From Tuctoria greenei (lineage: Eukaryota; Streptophyta; Magnoliopsida; Poales; Poaceae), in NCBI GenBank assembly GCA_036927565.1, contig JAYESD010000007.1, positions 8,329,644 through 8,393,643 of the forward strand: a stretch of DNA of 64,000 bases, in the 5' to 3' direction. A program made the position numbers and the translations under genes. The notes under the pieces are model-generated. The model saw nothing but the letters and a program-made list of their open reading frames with translations, did not search any database and was not told where the DNA came from. Shown here piece by piece: positions 17,865 through 29,267 of this stretch; within the stretch, counting starts at the first letter, position 1; the number at the start of each line of letters is the position of its first letter.

Positions 17865-19455
17865 TGTTGACGGTTCCTACGCACTACTAACACTTCATCC
17901 CTAGCAGTGGTGCCAGAAATGTTTGTTAATATATTTTAGATTATACATGTAAATCTGCAAGTGCACGGAAACTATCGTTGTAGCATTTCCCCTCTAAGAG
18001 TATTCTCAAAGGGTGTCATTTATATTCTCCCAAAGGAAGGCCAGATGGAAGTAAAGCAATCATCATATGGAGAGGCTAGGTTGGTCTAGGTAAGGTTCTT
18101 GCAAGGATGGATAAATGATATTTGGAGTAGTGTGATACACACAAGAGCATTCTATCCTAAGGGGATAAATGAGGTAAAGAGGGATTAGGATAAGGGTTAG
18201 GTAGAGACTCCTACTATGCTTCTAATGTACATATACATAGTCTAAGTTAGTTACTAATGATTATATTAAATATGAATTCTCATGCTAAGTGGATTATTAC
18301 ATCGGGCACGGGTTTACCCCTAGCAATACTAGGACGACTCCCGCCAAGAGCCTGTGGCATAGCCAAACGTGGAGGATTACCAAGGACAGATAGGGTTGTC
18401 ACCACCTACTGCCTACCTCTTCAATCTGTGGGTCTACGAGACATTCAATGCTACTTTCTATCCTAGCACCATGCTAGCATATTAAGTAATTACCTTAAGA
18501 GCCTAGGCACAAGACATCCTAAGGCAATGAACTAAATCATTGTTGAACCAATGTTAATTCATAGCAAAAACTATTCATATCAAAATAATCATGACATAGC
18601 TAATTAGACTATAGTGGGGGTTTGTAGTGTTTATGATGATATAATGATAATGGTATAGTGTAATCACAAATACTACTCCTACCACATACATGGAATCCAC
18701 AATCAAACAAGAAACGCTTCATCCAAGTATATGAACAATAGAAGACTAAAGATAACATCTTTATTATGAGCAAAGTCACAAATACAAATAGGAATATAAG
18801 AGCCATACCTTTCACAATTAGGAATTTGGAAGAGACTCCTTCTACTCCTCTCCTACTTGGACTATGGACTAGAGACTCTCCTCTCTACAGCCTATACTCC
18901 TCTAACCCTATGGAGAGTGGTGTATACAATGGATAAATACTCAAATGGTGTGTGTTGAAGTGAGGGGTGAGTGGTCCTATTTATACCTTGGAGAAGGGTT
19001 GGTTCCCACTACCAAAAGTGTGTGAATCAGTCTTCATCATGACAAGGGCACCACAGGGAGTCGACACGTGGAAGCTGACCGAGTTTGGTGCCAGGAAGGG
19101 TTCGGCCGAACAAAAAGTTGGACCATTTTTTGTGTGCTTCCTCGGGGTGACTTCCAAGTGGGTCCCTTTGACCAATATTGGTGCTACACCATTGGATGGC
19201 CTCGGATACTTCTGTTTCTGGGCCATTTGATCCATGTGGTGCCACATGACATCGCTTGACTGGCTGGAATGATATTTCATAGGATCCATCACCTTGTTTC
19301 ACTTCAATTCTGCATAAAATACCTTAATGCACTACTTTCTCCAAAGACAAGTGGAAATAGGTTAAATAGAAAGGTGATGTGTGCAAGAAATGATATTTCC
19401 TTCACATAATTGAGTAATATTGACGGGTGAAATTGGTATATAACAGCCGTCAACA
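17865..19455 (-). repeat. A2 3' LTR
   Basis: 1591 bp. On the minus strand it runs TGTTGACGGCTG to CCGTCAACA. The TATA box (minus TATAAATA) is at 18979-18986. Near its 3' end the minus strand reads TGGCACCACTGCTAGGGA (17898-17915), a decayed copy of the tRNA-Asp primer site lying inside the LTR. Confidence 0.9.
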
Positions 19456-19470
19456 AACTCCCCCAAGCTT
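19456..19470 (-). other. A2 polypurine tract
   Basis: The minus strand reads AAGCTTGGGGGAGTT directly before the 3' LTR, identical to the tracts of A1 and A3. Confidence 0.85.
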
Positions 19471-20799
19471 ATCCTTTGCTCATCTCGAGCAAAGTCAAGA
19501 CTTTAGGTTGATGATCAAGAGTTGCTACTATGCTCTATTTTTCAATAGTACCATGTGCACAACAAAATACTCTACCTAGTATTGCAAAAATTTGCATGGT
19601 ACTTCACCCATCTCAAGTCATTATGGGGCTTACGCCATCTCCTATTCATGGGTAGTTGAAAGACAGAACAACAAATGGGGCACACATACCCTAGGAATCA
19701 AGTTCCACTCAGATTTCGGAGAGTTCAATTTAGAATTTAAGTACCTCAATTTGATTCTCTCGGTCTCTTCTTTTTGTGTAGTGGAAATATATCCTCACCA
19801 AGGCATTTTGCCTAAATTCATCCTACCTCTACATAAGGCTTATATGTGGAGCTTGGTAGGGAATATTGTAGGCATATTTGCAACACATAACATTACTAAG
19901 TCAAAAGAGCAAGCCTTAGGAAAAATCAATTCAAAACAATTTGATTCAAGACTTGTGCATATGTGATGGAATGGAGTGGATGTGAACATTGAGATGACTC
20001 CTTTTTGAGTGGACACTCCTGTTTTGCCGAGATGAAACATGGCTACTTTTTTTTATGCTTATGGAGTAAGCATGCATTTTATTTTTATTTTTATTGTAGC
20101 CATGTCTTCTAATCCCTTTTTAGGCAACAAATTTTGGAGAGAGTACTAAGCATGAATGGTATGGAGTTTCTCTTTTTATTGTGGAATGGTGGTATGATAG
20201 AATCTTGCTTACTTCTAGTGTAGAAGTATAGCATGTGTAAGTGAAGTCTTGAATTCAAAGTAATGAATAAAATCTCACATAGGTCTATACTAGTTTGACA
20301 AAACTCAATGTGAAGACAAATAGCATATATATAAGGTCTATCAAAGTAATATATCATATGGCTTTGGTAGGTATTTCCAATCAAATGAGAGTAACTTAAA
20401 TCCTTTTAGAATTTCTCCAGAAATATAAATTTCACTTTCAAACTAGGAATAGAATCTCTATCACTATATCATATCTCACAACAACTTAGAATGGATTAAG
20501 CTTTTGCTACCCACAATTTCCAAATCAAGGCAAAAGTAATTTTAGAAAATGAGAGCAATATATTGGAGAGTAGTAAGTTGTAAACCAGGGACTTAGGAAA
20601 ATTAAAATAGAGCAACTATTCATCATCTCATCTATGTGATTTTCAAGTCATTCTTGCCGCACATCATTTATTTTATTTGAAAATAAATCTATCCTACTTT
20701 TTTTATATGCAAGGTGGATGATGGTTGAATGGAAAATAAATAGGCAAAGGGGTTGATACAATTTACTTGAAGTGGGGGTCTGCCCCCAAGCTTGTTCTT
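19471..20799 (-). other. A2 3' non-coding region
   Basis: About 1.3 kb between the third ORF and the PPT. AT-rich with no supported gene; similar blocks lie in A1 (15400-16750), A3 (34600-35840) and A4 (41431-42000). An internal PPT-like tract (minus AAGCTTGGGGGCAG) lies at about 20781-20794. Confidence 0.6.
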
Positions 20800-22309
20800 C
20801 ACTCACCTCCATGATGAGGGTTGCACCCTTGATCATGGAAGTATGCCGCGAGATTGGCTTGTTGTTGTTGTAGCGTGGAGTTGAAGTTGGTGAATTGAGC
20901 ATCCATGTGTTGTTGTCAGTCTTGGGTACCTTGGACATGCCCTTGGAGAGTGTTGTAGATGTCACATGTTCTCACTTCAAGCTCTTCCATACGTCTAGTG
21001 AGATCCGTCATTCCTTGGCTATAGTCACGATGACTTCTAGTCGAAGAGGAGCGACATCTTCTCATGGATGTTGGAGGCAAGGTGCTAGATCTTGAAGTGG
21101 ATAGGGGCGGCTCCCATGTGACACCTGGCCATCCATGCCAAGACGAACCTTTGGTCTCATACGATGGAGGTTGAGTCCATCCGGGTGCATCACCCGTTGG
21201 GTTCTCTTCCTCTTCATACTCATGGACCATGGAGGTTGTTGGAGGCATGGCCGCTCTTCTTGCACGGCTTCTAGTTATCCTGCCAGAGACATTACTTCTT
21301 CGTGCTTCCTCTATGGGAAGAAGGTCAATGGTTAGCCCCCGACATTTGTACAAATGATAATCCGGGTTAGGTAACCGAATGTCATTGACAAAGTCAGGAT
21401 AATAAAATAACAAAGAGCCATCTTGATCATGCTTAAGGGTATGTCCTTGCACTAAATAATATTCATCAATTATATCTCTTTCATTTTCAATATACTCAAA
21501 TGAAGAATATCTAGGGCTCCTACCCTAGTAGCAATACAAGTAATCAATGAAGTGCATTCAATTGGCCCTGTTCTTGGAATGTAATCTAACCATTGTGTCA
21601 TCATGGCAATAATTGGAGCAACTTTTATCTTCTTAATCATGGAAAAAAAAATTTAGCTCATCACCACGCACTAATCTTACATCTCCTCTAGGGAACATAG
21701 TCATAACCACCCATCTATGCATGAAGCGTAAAGTAGGATTGTGTAAGTGGCTATTCCTAGGTGCACTACATCTGACCTCACTAGTTAAATCTTGTGTTTG
21801 ACAAACTTAGGCAAAGCGTCTAAATCTAGCAAACAAAAGCCTAGGATTTCACTTAATTCTTTCCATAGGATGTTGTATTCTTTTTGAAATAATCTAAAAT
21901 TAATACCATCAAATCCTATTTTGATTGTGCAAAGGAATTGTATGGATAGAAGTCGTGAAACTCTCTCCTCTATGTGAGCAAAGTTTTCCCATCCTAGTGC
22001 ACATAAAATGGAAAAGAATTCGGAATCCATATCTATTTTGGAGATCAAATCTGGATCATAAGCTTTTGTATGAGAAAACTCACGATCTTGGAGGAGATTG
22101 CGTGCTTGATATTCAACTTCACTTTGTATGTCGAGGTCATCGTCGTGAAGAAGTTCATGAGGGTTGTCACCCATGGGAATGTCTTCACCTACACTCCTCC
22201 TGTGTGAACTTGGTGTAGCAACAGAAGAGGGGCGTCCACTTGAGTCTCCACCATGGCTTGAGCTTGCATCCTTCTTCCTCTTTCCAAACAACCTCTTCAT
22301 TGCTTTCAT
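20800..22309 (-). pseudogene. A2 third ORF: plant putative transposon-protein domain (PF20167-like), broken
   Basis: The best start is ATG at 22307-22309 (MKAMKRLFGKRKKD), a basic N-terminus. Next comes the diagnostic core DREFSHTKAYDPDLISKI, SEFFSILCALGWENF and FQKEYNILWKELSEILGF. The frame stops at 21785. Homology continues in shifted frames (LRFMHRWVVMTMFPRGDVR, GPIECTSLITCIA), then an open part at 21452-20916 with QGHTLKHDQDGSLLFYYPDF and SGRITRSRARRAAMPP. It ends in a short coiled stretch MTDLTRRMEELEVR. The function of this family is unknown; it is commonly found downstream of gag in grass gypsy elements. Stops and frameshifts make it a pseudogene. Confidence 0.75.
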
Positions 22310-22989
22310 GGCCACAACAAACAAGAACACAACAAGGCAAAAACTCTAAAGAGGTGACGTTAGCAAAAGCAAAACCCCCGATGAATTTTTCCTTGAAGAA
22401 CTTGAGAGCAAATTGCAAATGCAAACAAAAGCAAATATTTTTGAGTTGGGAATTGATCAAGATCACTTCAATGAAGAGCAAGAAAAACAATGTGAGCAAG
22501 AATGACTTTGGGGAGCTGTGACATCAGGTGAAGTGTGACAATAAGTGCTCCTCACGGCCACCATTTATAGTGTGCACTCCCCAACGGTCACTAAGGAATC
22601 AAATGTAGCTGTTGGAGGAGAGAGAGCCAAAATGGCTTCTTCCCCTAGTCGGTCGAGTAGGAGGGTTGGCCTAACTTGCAAGTGGGCCCCCTGTTCTCCC
22701 TTTTGGCAGGTGGCTCCCCAACGGCTTTGGAATTAGCACGTTAGTGAATTATCACTTTTGCAACTTAGAAAAATTGTTTTCCAAATAAAAACTCCTTTTT
22801 CAAAACCCAACAATTTTATTTTTGTGAAAATAAAGAAATAAAATTGATAGTTGAGAATAGAAGATTCTCAACTTGCTAAGAAAAACCAAATACACAGTGT
22901 GGAAAAATCAAACTAAATGGGAAAAAACAAATGAAGAGAAAAGAAAAATCAAAGAAAAGATAACTACTAATTTAACCTATTGGCTAGGT
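22310..22989 (-). other. A2 spacer, intron-like, before third ORF
   Basis: About 680 bp on the minus strand between the protease-tail stop and the third ORF. It starts GGTGGTGAGACC near 22996, where A1, A3 and A5 have GAG|GTAAGT. It passes CCAATAGGTTAA, shared with them, and ends ATTTGTTGTGGCC beside the start codon. It is probably a former intron. No gene seen. Confidence 0.5.
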
Positions 22990-23639
22990 CTCACCACCGT
23001 CCGATGAGATGGACATTCCTCCTTCCTCATTTCTTGACATCTGTGCCCGAAGGGATGGGCTCGGACGGCATGTCTTGCTTCTTCCGCCATTCCTTCTTTG
23101 GCGGCTTGGCGGACTTGGGCCTTTGGGGAGGCCCAGACTTCTTCGCCTTCTTGGGGTGTCAGCGTGGATGATAAGACGGGTTCTACGCATAGATCAAATT
23201 CCTCATGAATGCAATGAGCGGGTCCACCTTTGGAGGTGTCATTTCGACCTCCGGAATGTGCTTAACATTCGGGCCATACTTGATGCGGATCAAGGAGCAT
23301 TGCTTCAACTTTGGTCGAAAGTTAAACTTCTCCTCCTTGCCATTGATATGGAAGTGGATTTCTCCAGCTCCCACATCTATGCGAGCCTTCGCGATGCTTA
23401 GGAATGGTCGCCCAAGGATGAGTGGCATATCCTTCTCGACCTCTATGTCGAGCACCATGAAATCCACGGGTATGAAGCAATTCCGGATTTTCATCGGAAC
23501 ATCTTCAGCGATACCGGCAGGATAACGGACTGAAGAATTAGCCAGTTGGAGTGCATTTGTTTTGGAGTAAGCTCCGTGAAGTTCAGCTGGTCGAAAACCA
23601 CCTTGGGCATCACACTCACACTTTCTCCAAGGTCACAAA
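22990..23639 (-). pseudogene. A2 aspartic protease and basic tail
   Basis: Read on the minus strand from the join with gag: GESVSVMPKVVFDQLNFTEL is the region after the catalytic site of Athila/Tat retropepsin. One frameshift follows, then an open frame 23494-23183 with IPVDFMVLDIEVEKDMPLIL, GRPFLSIAKARIDVGAGEI and MTPPKVDPLIAFMRN. The tail is Lys/Pro/Arg-rich and ends by 22990. In autonomous relatives RT would follow; here the frame ends. The catalytic Asp region is split by the 1519-bp insertion at 23640. It would have processed Gag. Confidence 0.75.
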
Positions 23640-25158
23640 TTTGGGCAATCTAATTTCGCCGAACGCGGCTACGCTGCGGAAAATCAGATGCGAAATTTCG
23701 CGTAGATGAATTTCAAAAAAAAAAATCGCCCGATTTCGGGTTCGTATGCGAAAGTTATGGCCGTTTTAAGGTAGGCTGTCCGAGTTACGTTTTTTTTTAT
23801 GTTGATTCCAACTCGGTTTTAGAACAGAACTCGCAAACAGATACGAAAACGATCGGGAATTTGCACAGCAACTAATGGGGTGGTGTGTGATGATTCAAGG
23901 ATGAATGGCACAAAGATTTGTCACCTAATCTAGGGCTGGCGATGCGGGAGTTCACGCAAGGCGGCTAGCTAGGGCAAACCGATGAACGTGGTGGATCGGT
24001 TTGTTATTTAGGGATTGTGAAATAGGTGTCGAATAGCAAGAAAACAAGGACGAAACACGATAACTAGGACCAAAAAACACAAAGCTAAACCAGCAACAAG
24101 ACTCAACCACACGAATGCAAACTCAACAATGCAAACTGAAAAACGAAACTGCAGGCACTATAGTCTGGGAAGCGGTAAAAACGATCTAATTTTTTTTTTT
24201 GGCTTTTTTTGTGGACTCTAGGTACGAAACAAATTCGATCTAATGGAAGGAAGGAAAACAAAGATACCTCACGGGCAACCTGGAAATCTGATACCAATTG
24301 ATGAGTAGGTTTAGGCCCGATCTTCCGAAAGGTATGTCGATTGGGGTGGAGAACTCGACGTTGATGATCCGCGGCACTCGAGCGGTTCGAGTACCCCTGC
24401 AATCACTACACCACGGCTCCGTTGGTTATCAACCGTGCTGCACACGCTTGACCTTGCCAAGAAGGCTAATCCCTGCAAGTGCAATCGAGAACACGAGCAA
24501 GAACGTAGAAGACACGATCGAAAATCGCAAAATTGGGGTCTCACAAACCGTAGAACGGCGATTTTATTGATCTAAGCAAAACCCACCAAATATGACCGGC
24601 GGCTGCAGTATTTATAGGCTAGGGTTCGACCAAAACACGATTAGACGCGTCCCTAATGGACTCTTACGGGATACAAGGCCCAAAGGCCCGATTCGGTGGC
24701 GCAGCACCGGACAGAAATCTGGACTCAACTTGTTTCGACGATTCCCAATGACTCCGGAGGAATTTTGAGGTGGGACCAGAACCATTGGAAAGAATATCTT
24801 CTCCTCTTTCCGTGCATTTGTAGAATGTCGAAAACGGAGTCCGTATGCCTCCTGGGGTGTGTTTTAAGGTGGACTGCTCCTGGACTCCGAGTTGAACTCG
24901 AGTCCGAGTTGTAAACTGTTTCCATCTACTTGTGGACGTCCCAGGTGGTTCTCCACGCTCCCAAGGCCTCCTTCCTTCACTTGTTGATTTTCTCCATTAT
25001 TCCTAATAACAATTAAATCATCACATAGCAATCTATTCTCAAACTTACATGCAAAAGAAGTTAAGAACGAATTCACCTGCTGATTTAATAACCGTGCCCG
25101 TGCTCTTGTGATTGGTCCTTGCAGTTCAATGCGCGTCTCCGCTGTTGTGATGTCCTCA
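23640..25158 (-). mobile_element. Gypsy fragment in permuted order: pol 3' end, LTR, PBS, 5' leader
   Basis: Inserted in A2 at the gag-protease join and flanked by direct repeats TCACAAA (23633-23639 and 25159-25165). On the minus strand it reads ELQGPITRARARLLNQQVNS, a typical end of gypsy pol, open from about 25158 to 24870. An LTR-like region follows with a promoter near CTATAAATACTGCAGC (about 24605-24620). Then come CTACTCATCA, PBS ATTGGTATCAGA (about 24290-24301) and an untranslated leader to 23640. The parts are in the order internal end, LTR, internal start, not LTR-internal-LTR. A circle opened in the interior, or recombination between elements sharing an LTR, could produce this. Confidence 0.65.
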
Positions 25159-26502
25159 TCACAAAGGGCCTTGTCAAAGTGGTGAGCCCCAATTGAGCAT
25201 GAAATTGTAGGACATCCGGGGTCCTTTGGTCAGTTGCCTCCTTGTAGAGAAATCATGTTGGCACTCTCCAAGGGAGGTTCGGGTTGTTGTGGCATCTTGT
25301 TATTCTCCATTGGAGGAACAGCAGCTGCCAGTTAAGACAACTGAGTTTCCAACATCTTGTTGAAACTCAATTAATTCTTGAAGGTTAAGGATAGTCCTTC
25401 AATCTAGGCATTAATGCTCTCTAGGGTCTTGTCATTAGCCGACAGCTTCTTTGATATAGCATCATTGATCTTCAGCTGGCCAATGGCAAGTTCTCTCAAG
25501 TTGGGGTGATTTCCATTATTGCCATTGTTGTTGTACCCTGCTTGAAAGAATGGGCATGGTTGGCCCCACCCTTGACCTCCTGAACGATAGCCATTGTTTT
25601 TTTATTGTTGGCTATGTATAGGGCATCCTCATGGGTTTCTGGGCAGTCATTGTTCAAATGGCCTATGTTGCCACAGACTTCACAAGTGATGCGAGAGTCT
25701 AAGGCATAGGCATTGCCACATACCTCACCATTGCTTTGTCCATCAATCTTCTTCATACGGAGGTCCAATTTGGCAGCGATCATGTCCACCTCCTTCAAGG
25801 TGTGCATGCCTCGCTAGCGGGTATGGAGACGCTCGTTGCTCCAACCCATGTTTGACACCATTTTCTCAATCAAATCTTTGGCTTTGGGCACTGTCAATGA
25901 AAAGAAGGCACCTCCAGTAGCAGCATCAACATGGTCACGGACAGAAGGGATCAGCCCATTGTAGAAGTTTTGGATAATTAGCTAATCATCCATACCATGG
26001 TGGGGACAGGCTAGGATATACAACTGAACCTTTCCCAAGCCTCGAGAATAGATTCTTTAGCATCTTGCTGGAAGCTGGAAATTCTTCCATGTACGGTACT
26101 GGTCTTGCCCAACGGGAAAAACTTTGTGAGGAATGCCGTAGAACACTTTTCCCAAGTGTCCACAACAATTCGGTTCGCATAGAACCACTATTTCGCTCTC
26201 CCAAGAAGAGAGAACAGAAACATCCTAAGACGAATAACATCAGGAGATACATCCTTGATCTTAAAAGTATTGCAGATCTCAAGGAACTATTTCTGGTGAG
26301 CACTTGCATCCTCGTTATCCTTCCCACAAAATGGGTTGGCTTGCACCATAGTGATCAGGCAAGTCTTGATTTCGATGTTCACGTCTCCCGTGATAACAGT
26401 GTGCCCAACAGGCACATTGTTAGCAGAGGGAGCCGAAAACTCACGAAGGGTCTTCTGGGCCATTTTCATTTTGGTTGTTGTTGTAGTTACGCTGGCTAGC
26501 AT
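25159..26502 (-). pseudogene. A2 gag (Athila/Tat-type retrotransposon gag)
   Basis: On the minus strand: KMAQKTLREFSAPSANNVP, ITMVQANPFCGKDNEDASAH, FLEICNTFKIKDVSPDVIRL, RMFLFSLLGRAK, then a stop replacing Gln/Trp before WFYANR. SSFQQDAKESILEAWERF, CPHHGMDD and FYNGLIPSVRDHVDAATGG follow. An open frame from 25807 has the CCHC knuckle CEVCGNIGHLNNDC (first Cys at 25682-25684). The C-terminal piece LKINDAISKKLSANDKTLES runs into the insertion. At least four stops and two frameshifts. Gag would build the particle and bind RNA. This is the best-preserved gag of the A family here and the reference for the others. Confidence 0.82.
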
Positions 26503-26705
26503 TGCCGCTCGAAGCTTCTGAGGAGTAACGACACGAGGTCGATCTCTCAGAAGGGACTCAGGATCTTAAATAAAGTTTTCCGACAAGCGGAAACCAGACA
26601 TACACTACCCTGTTTTCACATAAAATGTGAAAACAAAGAAGGGTTATCCTACTAAAACCTACCAGGGTCCTATCCTATTCACTCAATCATGCAATACTTC
26701 AACTG

Positions 26706-26726
26706 CCTTCCCAGACAATAGCACCA
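26706..26726 (-). other. A2 primer-binding site (tRNA-Asp, decayed)
   Basis: The minus strand reads TCTGGTGCTATTGTCTGGGA in the position of TGGCGCCGTTGCCGGGGA. All differences are C-to-T or G-to-A type. The untranslated leader 26503-26705 shows no other feature. Confidence 0.7.
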
Positions 26727-26734
26727 GAGATGCT

Positions 26735-28237
26735 TGTTGATAGTTCGTACGCACTACTAACAATTCATCCCTAGCGGTGGTGCCAGAATCGCTTGTTAAT
26801 ATATTTTAGATTATACATGTAAATCTGCAAGCACACGGAAACAATCGATGTAGCATTTCCCCTCTAAGAGTATTCCCAAAGGGTGTCATTTATATTCTCC
26901 CAAAGGAAGGCTTGATGGAAGTAAAGCAATCATCAGATGAAGAGGCTAGGTTGGTCTAGGTAAGGTTCTACCAAGGATGGATAAATGATATTTGGAGTAG
27001 TGTGACACACACAAGAGCATTCTATCCTAAGGGGATAAATGAGGTAAAGAGGGATTAGGCTAAGGGTTAGGTACAAACTCCTACTATGCTTCTAATGTAC
27101 ATATACATAGCCTAAGTTACTTTCTAGTGATTATATTAATTATGAATTCTCATGCTAAGTGGATTAACACATCGGGCATGGGTCTACCCCTAGCAATACT
27201 AGAATGACTCCCGTCAAGAGCCTATGGCATAGTCGAACGTGGAGGATTACAAAGGACAGATAGGGTTGTCACCACCTACTACCTACCTCTTCAGTTCGTA
27301 GGTCTACGAGACATTCAATGCTACTTTATATCCTAGCACCATGCTAGCATATTAAGTAATTACCTTAAGAGCCTAGGCACAAGCCATCCTAAAGCAATGA
27401 ACTATATCATCATTGAACCAATGTTAATTCATAGCATAAGTGATTCATATCAACATAATCATGCATATCTGATTAGACTATAGTGGGGGTTTGTAGTGTT
27501 TATGATGATATAATGAGAATGGTATAGTGTAATCATAAATACTACTACTACCACGCTTCATCCAAGTATATGAACAATAGAAGACTAAAGATAACATCTT
27601 AATTAAGAGCAAAGTCAAAAATACAAATAGAAATATAAGAGCCATACCTTTCCCAAATAGGAATTGGGAAGAGACTCCTTCTACTCCTCTCCTACTTGGA
27701 CTATGGACTAGAGACTCTCCTCTCTACAGCCTATACTCCTCTATCCCTATGGAGAGTGGTGGATACAATGGATGAATACTCAAGTGGTGTGTGTTGAAGT
27801 GAGGGGTGAGGGGTCCTATTTATAGCTTTGAGAAGGGTCGGTTCCTGCCACTAAAAGTGCACGAATCAGTTTTCATCGTGACCAAGACACCATAGGGAGT
27901 CGACACGTGGCAGTTGATCGAGTTTGGCGCCAGGAAGGGTTCGGCCAAACCCCCTAGTCAACTGAACAGAAAGTTGGATGGCCTCGGATACTTCTGTTTC
28001 TGGGCCATTTGATCCATGTGGTGCCACATGTCGTCGCTTGATTGGATAGAATGGTATTTTATAGGATCCATCCCCTTGTTTCACTTCAATTCTGCATAAA
28101 ATATCTGCATGCACTACATTCTCCAAGGACAAGTGGAAATAGGTTGAATAAAAAGGTGATGTGTGCAAGAAATGATACTTCCTTCACATAATTGAGTTAT
28201 ATTGACGAGTGAAATTGGTATATAATAGCCGTCAACA
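26735..28237 (-). repeat. A2 5' LTR
   Basis: 1503 bp, partner of 17865-19455. TATA (minus) at 27817-27824. It embeds a decayed primer site at 26768-26785. Relative to the partner it lacks a block corresponding to about 19118-19192, bounded by TTGGA at both ends, a microhomology deletion. Confidence 0.9.
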
Positions 28238-28242
28238 ATAAT

Positions 28243-28441
28243 CCTCCACGTTCGGCTATGCCACAGGATCTTGGTGGGAGTCGCCCTAATATTGCTAGGT
28301 GTAAGCCCATGCCCGATGTGTTGAACAACTTAGCATAAGGATTCACCATTAACATGCTCACTGGTACCTAACCTGGGCTATGTATATGTATATTAGAGGC
28401 ATTGTAGGAGCAACTCACCAACTCCTAGTCTAATCTCCATT
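28243..28441 (+). repeat. A1 3' LTR, part 2
   Basis: Resumes A1 LTR sequence (CCTCCACGTTCGGCTATGCC) exactly where it broke at 17864, as seen by comparison with the intact LTRs of A3 and A5. It ends ATT (28439-28441), the CACTA-2 target site. Confidence 0.88.
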
Positions 28442-28453
28442 CACTACAAAAAA
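28442..28453 (+). repeat. CACTA-2 left terminal inverted repeat
   Basis: CACTACAAAAAA matches the inverse of the right end (CACTACAAGAAA) at 11 of 12 positions. It is the site of transposase cleavage. Confidence 0.85.
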
Positions 28454-29014
28454 TTGTTAAAATGACCTCGGCGTTATAAATGTTTGTTGTCTACTAAAAC
28501 CGACGGCCATAGACTATTAACGTTGATGCACCAACGGCTCTAGCCATCACCTTTTATTTGACGTTTTTAAGTATTATAGCCGTCGAGCCGACGTCTATGA
28601 AGCTTATATGCATCAGTTTCATACCCTCGACAATTTTAATACAGTATGACCGTCGGACTAAAAACCGACACATTTAATACATATGAACATCGGGGTACAG
28701 AGCCACCGACGGCTTTAAAGCCAGAACACAATAAAAACAAAATAAAACACATGCATTGGGACACGGCCTTGGGACGCGCATTAGGACCGATTCACATCCG
28801 ACACTCATGTCCGCTACTCCGGCTCGCTTCTCCCACAACACAACAAAAAAAGTTGAAAATCAATCTGGAGACTCTCCAAATTTTCACGACATAACAAAAA
28901 ATCAATTTGGATATTTTGCTGTTCCATGACACAACAAATCAGGAGACTATCCGATGTACACAACAAAAAATTAAATCTGGAGACGACACAACAAATCTGG
29001 AGACTCGCCATCAC

Positions 29015-29267
29015 TCCTGCACCCGAGATCCACTTGCCGCCGTGTGGCGGCGACGTCCTCCTTGCTTGTGATGCTCCGACGTCCTCCTTCTGCACTCTTA
29101 CCGCTCGCAATCGCAGCGTAGACTGACGACATTGCCATGTGAAGCCTGCGCACAAATGGAATCTGAATCGAGCCAAAGAAAACCGGGGCCAGCAGGAGAA
29201 GGATGAGGAGATGGGGGCCGAGTGGGTGGTGGCATACCTCACGTGCACCTCGTCGCCCTTGAACAGC
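29015..29267 (-). pseudogene. CACTA-2 captured gene fragment, downstream side
   Basis: On the minus strand the exon begun at 37556-37467 resumes at 29267 as LFKGDEVHVR and meets a donor AG|GTATG at 29236-29238. A stretch with intron-like pyrimidine content follows, then an acceptor-like GTGCGCAG near 29147 and more GC-rich sequence. Removing A3 and one copy of its 5-bp target site restores a continuous frame across the junction. I do not recognise the protein. Confidence 0.45.

Larger units (their letters stand above)
17865..28237 (-). mobile_element. A2: tRNA-Asp-type gypsy element with gag, protease and third ORF, minus strand
   Basis: Complete by its ends: TGTTGACGG at 17865 and CCGTCAACA at 28237, flanked by GTAAT (17860-17864) and ATAAT (28238-28242), a 5-bp duplication with one change. 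On the minus strand the order is 5' LTR 28237-26735, PBS, gag, protease, intron-like spacer, third ORF, 3' non-coding region, PPT, 3' LTR 19455-17865. No reverse transcriptase, RNase H or integrase is present, so it is non-autonomous as found. Gag and protease are of the Athila/Tat gypsy type. An unrelated 1.5-kb gypsy fragment is inserted at the gag-protease join. Confidence 0.9.
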
